64,000 bases of DNA, from assembly GCA_033439295.1 (NCBI GenBank), contig JAVTLE010000014.1, positions 1,488,001 to 1,552,000 on the forward strand. Reading direction: 5' to 3'. The position numbers and the translations under genes are program-made. The notes beneath the pieces are model-generated. The model did not search any database. It had not been told where the DNA came from and was given only the letters and a program-made list of their open reading frames with translations. This stretch comes from Deuterostichococcus epilithicus. Lineage: Eukaryota; Chlorophyta; Trebouxiophyceae; Prasiolales; Stichococcaceae. Below, piece by piece: positions 58,701 through 64,000 of this stretch (positions are counted from its first letter, which is position 1; every line of letters begins with the position of its first letter).

Positions 58701-59923
58701 AGCGAAGTCGGCCAGCGTGAACACGAGCAACGACAGCAGCTAAATCGAAGCAATGGTCGAGCTGAAAGAAGGTAGGCTCTGCATGTACAAGCGACGATGG
58801 CACGTGAATCTGCTGAAGCGTGCAGCCCGGAGGCGGACGACGTTCATTTCAAGTGAAAGGTGGACGGGGCGAGGCAGCTGCTCTCTTCTTCTCTCACGGA
58901 AGGTGTGCGGCCGCAGCGTTATGGGTAGTGGCTGAACAGCCCGTCAGATGTTGTGGCTGGCGAGGATCCTGGCACTCGCCATCATGATACGGTGGGCACT
59001 TCTAGCTGGAGTATCAGGCCTTTCGACCGGTTGCAGTCTCACTTCCACCACCGTCACTGTCTGTCAACATGACGTCATCCAACTCCAGTTGCTGAGGGCC
59101 AGTCCTCAGCCTCCCGATACTCTCTATGACTTCAATACATGAGACGCCCACAATGGGTACACTGACTCACTTGCCAAACAGCTCCGGCCGCTTAAAGTCA
59201 TACTTCACACCGCTGGCCCAGCCAAGCACCTCCTCTGTGTCCTCGCCACCTGCAGGTTTGCCGCCATGCGCTCAAGCCGGCTTCACATGCTTCATTGCTG
59301 ATGTGCGCAGATCTGTGTCGGGCGGCATCGCTGCACCTCTGTGCTCATGAGATGACAGTCGAGCAGACCCAGCTTGAGCAAGGCAAGCGGTTGCACCTGA
59401 GAGGTTGGCGGCCATGAGCTCCTCGAGGCTCTGCTCTGCAACGTACTTGCTGAAGCCGTACTCTGCCGCTGCCTTCGCCTTGGCCGGGTCCGCCGCCAGC
59501 CGCTCCAGAATGGATGCGATGTTCGAGCCGTGCGTGCCGTCCGAGGCTGGGCCCTTGTCCTGTTCGGTGCAGAGGAACCGTGACTGAGATTGGTCCGACA
59601 TGGCAATTTCTGTGGTCGACGACGAATTGGCAAGAGGAGAGCGCAAGCGACATCGCAAAGGGGACGGTAAGACTTGCACCACTCAGGACGGTACCTGCAG
59701 CGCCTTCAGGGCTGCGGCGGGGTCTGAGCCCTTGCCAGAGTGGTCCCAGGCATGGAGCCACAGCAGGTCCTTGATGTTCTTTGTCAGCCTGTCCTGCGTC
59801 TCCAGGTCCTACAGCAACGAGAGATGGTGACGATAAGCGAAGTGATAGGTGAATGGTGTCGCAAAGCACCTGCATGTCTCGTCAGTACTTGCCCACACTA
59901 CATACCTGCGTGTGGTTCACCAT
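52735..59923 (-). CDS. TBC-domain Rab GTPase-activating protein (contains assembly gap)
   Basis: Seventeen exons: 59923-59906, 59808-59695, 59559-59397, 59249-59171, 58363-58287, 57831-57660, 57502-57433, 57304-57228, 57090-57021, 56877-56862, 56639-56509, 56181-55990, 55406-55290, 55101-54857, 54357-53937, 53738-53157, 53011-52735; about 940 residues. It speeds GTP hydrolysis by Rab proteins in vesicle traffic. TBC domain about residues 190-420: RNCWYAVQRKMRTELW, the arginine finger in IEKDVNRTFPE, the glutamine finger in GYCQGMNFLAG, LYMSAWLLTVFASAFPLSFA. Then a helical EARLLEMREMEEMVEFM, and a long Ser/Ala/Gly-rich tail ending in VKQQMALFEEFGNLRPVPR. N-terminal exon MVNHTQ is tentative. 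Ns at 53584-53591 fall in exon 16 and shift the frame by one. The 16-base exon 10 encodes only VGYCQ. Confidence 0.87.
53584..53591. other. Assembly gap (Ns) in TBC exon 16
   Basis: Six Ns within eight bases in a GC-rich stretch. The reading frames on the two sides differ by one base, so the true length here is not what is shown. A further N lies at 56794, in an intron. Confidence 0.95.
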
Positions 59924-61143
59924 GCTGCCCTCTCCCTAGCGCCACAGAGAAGGTGGCCTGCATTGACAGGCAGATGACCGTCAATTAACTGCATGCAACC
60001 GCCAGGCACGTCGAGGCTGCAACCACGAGGTGATCAACTTGGGACCACTGCGACTGGTGCACGCAGCGTGATGCACGGTGCTTCTGTGCGATCAGGAACT
60101 ATGACAAACACTGTGTAACGTCACTGCACCAGCAGCTTCATCCAACAAGGCAGGCTGCAATTGCGTTTACTCAGGGGTTGTACATCAGGGCGATCCACCC
60201 GAGCATGCCTCGGAGTGTGTACCTGTTATGCCAGATCAGTTGGCGTCTGCAAACGTGGTGTTGGTGATTTCGAAGGTTGTTTGGGATGGAAGGTGAAGTG
60301 TGAGCCTGCAGCCTGTCCGCGAACGCGCCTGACTGGCCAGTACGAGTCCGACGCGGGAAGAGCGGGTGATAAATTACCAGCAACGGGTGGCAGCTGCCAC
60401 CGGCGCTTGGCCCGGTTCTCCGAGCAGTTTCGTATTTGTTGCCGCCTGTCACTCCGCTAGCCCGAGGGAATTCACAACCGACGAGCTGGGCGTTCGACTA
60501 GCTGCTGGCGGTGTCGAGGCAACACACTCTGACCACACCGCATAGCGCAAGGAGCCGCACGTACCAGGTGAGCCGTGTGCTTTCGAAGCACCGGATTACA
60601 GTGCTCATCTGCATCTACGCAATTGAACTCTGAGCTGGGCCTGGGTAGGCCATCCCAGACCTCTCAACTGCCACATACTCCGACACCGTCCACCTGCCTT
60701 CGTGCACACGGACCCGCAATTCAACGGGTTGCACTACTTGCACACTGCGTTGCATCCTGCATATGTGCCGCGCGTCTGCGGCTCCCTCACCTTGCATCCA
60801 AACCTGGCACTGCGCGCAGCTGACTGCTGGGCAGATGAGAAGGTCTGCAAAAACTACGATGATTCACATGTTTTCCGGTCCATTTCGCTTTGAGCGGCAG
60901 TCCTCCATCTGAGACGCACGCCTTTCACTGCTGAGCGGGCACCACTCGCTCCGCTGAGCTGCAGCCGCCCAGCACGCGGCCGCAGCAAGACTTGGACGCC
61001 CTCCCTCCTTGCATCCGAGGACACAAGGCCCCTCACTGCTGCTGCCGTGCCTGCGCCGCCACGCCTCGCCTCTGACGCCTGCCGACGTGGCCACATGGCA
61101 GCTGGAGGGCGGCGGCCGCGGACGCAGCGGCCGGGCGGCCGCG
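59924..61143. promoter_or_regulatory. Divergent intergenic region, TBC / ARMC8 gene
   Basis: 1.2 kb between head-to-head starts. Short frames only; possible extra 5' exons of either gene cannot be excluded, as both start exons are chosen on phase and similarity alone. Confidence 0.35.
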
Positions 61144-64000
61144 ATGGTGGCCCGTGCCGACGCCGTCGTGGAGGGCGTGCGCTCGGGGGACCACAGCGCG
61201 CGGCTGAGGGCGGTGCGGGAGATGAAGAACCAGGTCGTGGGCAGCCGCGCCAAGAAGCTGCAGTACCTGCGCGCGGGCGCGGTGCCGCTGCTGGTCGCCA
61301 TCCTCGCCTCCGAGGGCGACGACCCGGGCCTGGTGGTGCAGGTGCGGCTGTAGCGGCATTCTCGCAAATAGCTCCGCATCCCAGCTGCAACACGCCGCCC
61401 GTTGCGCTGCATGCCGCAAGACAGTGCCGGGCGGTCCGAGGGCGCCAATGCGCATGGTAGTGCGCAAGCCAGCAATTCAGTGGAGTCGGACCTCTGCTCG
61501 CGGCTGCGGCGTCAACACCTATGCCCCCATCGGCCGCAGGCGGCTACTACAGTGGGCAGCCTGGCGTACAAGCTGGAGGACGGGGTGCGGGAGGTGCTGA
61601 CGGCGGGCGGCCTGCCGCAGCTGCTGCGCCAGCTGCTGGCACAGGACGACCGTGTTGTGGAGGCCGCCGTCCGCTGCCTCCACTTCCTGCTGCAGGTGTG
61701 CTTCTCTTGAGGCCAACAGCTGAGGGCAAAAGTTCAGCGGTGCATGTGTGTACAGAGAAGGAGCAGTCTTCATGGCCCGAAGCTGGCGTCCACATGTGAT
61801 GAGAGCGGCGTCGCCGTCCGCCCCTGACGCCATGCGCGTCTGAATGCCGTCAATCAGGCAAATCAGTAAGTGTGCCACCCCTGCAGTCGGAGTGCGTGCC
61901 GCGGCAGGAGCTGTGCGGCGCCGCTACGCTTGGCCGGCTGGTGCAGCTACTGGCCTCGCCACGACACAGCCTGGCCCAGCCGGCGGCGCACGTTTTGGCG
62001 CGCACCTGCACGGCTGAGGCGCAGCAGGATGCGGCAGCTGACGCCGGCGCGGTGCCGGCGCTGGTGCAGCTGCTGCGTTCGGGCGAGCGCGGGCAGCAAG
62101 AAGCAGCGGTAGCGGCCCTGGCTGCACTCACCGACGGCAACGAGCGGGTGAGCCTACCTGGTTGCAAAGTGCTGAGCCATCAGGGTGCAGTGCTGACCAT
62201 ATCACAAGCAGGGCGGGTGAGCGGGTGCTGCCGCCGGCCTTCGCAATACAGCACCGCGCCAAATGTGCATGCTGGCCGCCATGTCCGACTGGCCTGCGTC
62301 GCTACCACTGGCCTGTACTCTGCCTATACGCTTTTCTCTTCGTTCGGTGCTCACGCAACGCCACTGCATGTCAGGTGGTTTCGCGGCTGGCGGCAGAGGG
62401 CCAGATGTCTGCAGATGGCACGGCGTCCGGGCTGCTGCTGGAGCTGCTACGGGACCGCAGTGCCACGACGCGTGTGTTGGCGGGCAGCTGCCTGGTGCAG
62501 CTGCTGCGATACGGGCTGCTTGATACCGGCGATGAGGTGCGTGTGACACTGACATGCGTCTCCGGGCCTGCCAGGACTGCAGCTGCCTGCAGGCCCCCAA
62601 ACATGCAGGTGCTCAAGGGCGCCATCCCGAACAGCGGGTTCCAATAGCCACAGTCAAGAGCAGCCACTGTCCTGCGTGACGTGCTTAGGTACCCAATTTC
62701 GGGGCAGCGGTCGTCGCCATGCAATGGTAGCGCTGCTGTCGAAACTCATATGTGTCGGCGCACAGGCGGCGCCTCGAGCGGTGCTCCTGACACTGGTCAA
62801 GCTGCTGGCGGAGCACGACGGCGGCGGGCCAGCGGCGCAAGGGGGGGTGGCGGGCGCGCCAAACGCTGTGCCAGGCCTGCTAGCGGCGCTGTTGTCGGCG
62901 TGCCCGCTGCTGCAGCCGCTGGCAGCCGACACCGAGGCTGTGTCGCTGCTGTGCGGCCGGCTCAACAGCACGCTGTCGACTGCACCCGTGGTGAGCAGCT
63001 GCTCATCTGGTCATTGACTGACCTGGTGTCTGACCTGACATATTGACAACGATTTGTATCTTTAATCTGAGGGCCTTGCAATGTGCAGCAGCGGGCTGGT
63101 CCGGCTTCTCGCTCGTGTGGCAGGCAAGACCAAATGGCTGTCCTGCAAAATGCTTCGAAATGCTGATCGCCCGCTCTTGTTCTGCCCGACTCACAGCAAC
63201 AACAGGAGGGCATGCTGCGGGCGCTGGCGGTGCTGATGGCAGACCAGGAGGTGGCCCGTGCAAAGTTCATGGAAGCCAACGCGCTGTCCTCGGTCATCGC
63301 CGCCCTCGGTGAGCTGCAGTGACTTCAAAGCACGTCTGGGCTGCTGTGCATGTCGAGCGAGTGGTGCTGTCACCATTCAGCCGCTCGCCTGGCCTTCCGC
63401 AAACCCTGCTACACATGTGCGAGCAGGCGAGGGGCGGCAGGCAGACGTGCAGGCGGCCGCGGCAGACTGCATGCGGGCGCTGTCACGATCGGCGCGCGGC
63501 CTGCGGGTGCGCCTGGCGGAGGCGCCTGTGGCGCGCCCGCTGGTGGCTCTGCTGCGCTCTGACCGGCCGGAGCTGCAGTCGGCCGCCGCCGCCGCGCTGT
63601 GCAACCTCGTCCTGGACTTTAGCCCCGTCAAGGTGGGGCCAGCACAACGTCTTCGTACACCGTCCCTTGCCGGACGACCTGGGCGCATGTCAGCATCGGC
63701 TGCCGGGTCGAGCGGCCGGGTGTCCAGGAGTCCGCCGCCTGTCTCTCAGCAGCTCATGTCTCCACCCCAGCTCTCGTGTGTTCATCGAGCACCAGTCCGG
63801 AGTCGCTGACGCGGCGCCCTGCTCCGACCACGGCGTGCAGGCGGCGGTGCTGCGCGAGGGCGGCCTGGAGCGGCTGGTCGCGGCTGTCGCTGCCATGGAG
63901 CCGCGCCTGCGCTGCAACTGCGTGTGGGCGCTCCAGAACCTGGCACACGCCGCGCCGCTGGACGTCAAATTCGCGCTGCTTGCGGCTTTGCCCTGGCCCG
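61144..64000 (+). CDS. ARMC8/GID5-like armadillo-repeat protein of the CTLH/GID ubiquitin ligase (3' end cut by window)
   Basis: Eight exons seen: 61144-61341, 61540-61695, 61887-62147, 62375-62536, 62766-62990, 63197-63308, 63427-63632, 63796 to past 64000; in phase, about 508 residues so far. Armadillo repeats build a superhelix that links substrate receptors to the CTLH/GID E3 complex. The start matches ARMC8 closely: AVREMKNQVVGSRAKKLQYL and RAGAVPLLVAILAS. Later repeats: LTAGGLPQLLRQLLAQDDRV, AGAVPALVQLLRSGERGQQE, RPLVALLRSDRPELQSAAA, CNLVLDFSPVK and CNCVWALQNLAHAAPLDVKF, the last like the WALMNMAFQ region of animal ARMC8. The C-terminal repeats lie beyond the window. ATG 61144 is the first in-frame ATG; the preceding in-frame stretch is Gly/Arg-rich. 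Confidence 0.87.

Noticed and set aside
1-64000. CRISPR arrays, prokaryotic operons, rRNA or tRNA genes, transposons
   Set aside because: No regularly spaced direct repeats, no Shine-Dalgarno-led gene runs, no cloverleaf-like block that I could see, and no transposase or reverse transcriptase motifs.

Overview
The window looks like nuclear DNA of a green alga, most likely a trebouxiophyte or other core chlorophyte. The evidence is GC-rich DNA, genes broken into many short exons (introns mostly about 60-400 bases), TGTAA motifs downstream of several stop codons, and plant/algal protein types: a one-helix light-harvesting-like protein, a chloroplast-type rhomboid, a MATE carrier, an OPR/RAP organelle RNA factor and a PDI-Erv fusion. 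There are no operons and no prokaryotic signals. Most long open frames are shadows or read-throughs of introns. I assembled exons by hand from protein similarity, splice sites and codon phase; for the genes called with high confidence the phases agree across all junctions.

Layout, left to right: cysteine synthase with an N-terminal membrane anchor (-); HAD/CbbY-like protein (+); type II peroxiredoxin (-); 20-exon membrane receptor-like kinase with a long NPYxxF-repeat tail (+); ESCRT-III CHMP2/VPS2 (-); rhomboid protease (+); MORN-repeat protein with an unfamiliar N-terminal half (-); MATE transporter (+); an isolated exon resembling the start of a mitochondrial thiolase (+); OPR/RAP-domain RNA factor (+); PDI/Erv41-46 fusion (-); two-RRM RS-rich protein (+); tRNA-His guanylyltransferase Thg1 (-); ABHD13-like hydrolase (+); one-helix protein (+); TBC Rab-GAP with a sequencing gap (-); and the 5' part of ARMC8/GID5 (+), cut by the right edge.

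Orientation alternates almost perfectly, so most genes share a divergent promoter on one side and a convergent 3' region on the other. The genes do not form one pathway. Several belong to membrane traffic (kinase tail with NPF/NPYxxF motifs, CHMP2, TBC, Erv-type PDI), organelle function (OHP, rhomboid, OPR-RAP, MATE, cysteine synthase) or basic RNA and protein turnover (Thg1, RRM protein, ARMC8).

The most unusual items are the kinase tail, the exon-per-repeat build of the OPR protein, a 16-base exon carrying the catalytic glutamine of the TBC domain, four GC-AG introns, the orphan thiolase-like exon, and three CTG/CAG triplet tracts lying inside introns. Ns at 53584-53591 and 56794 mark assembly gaps.
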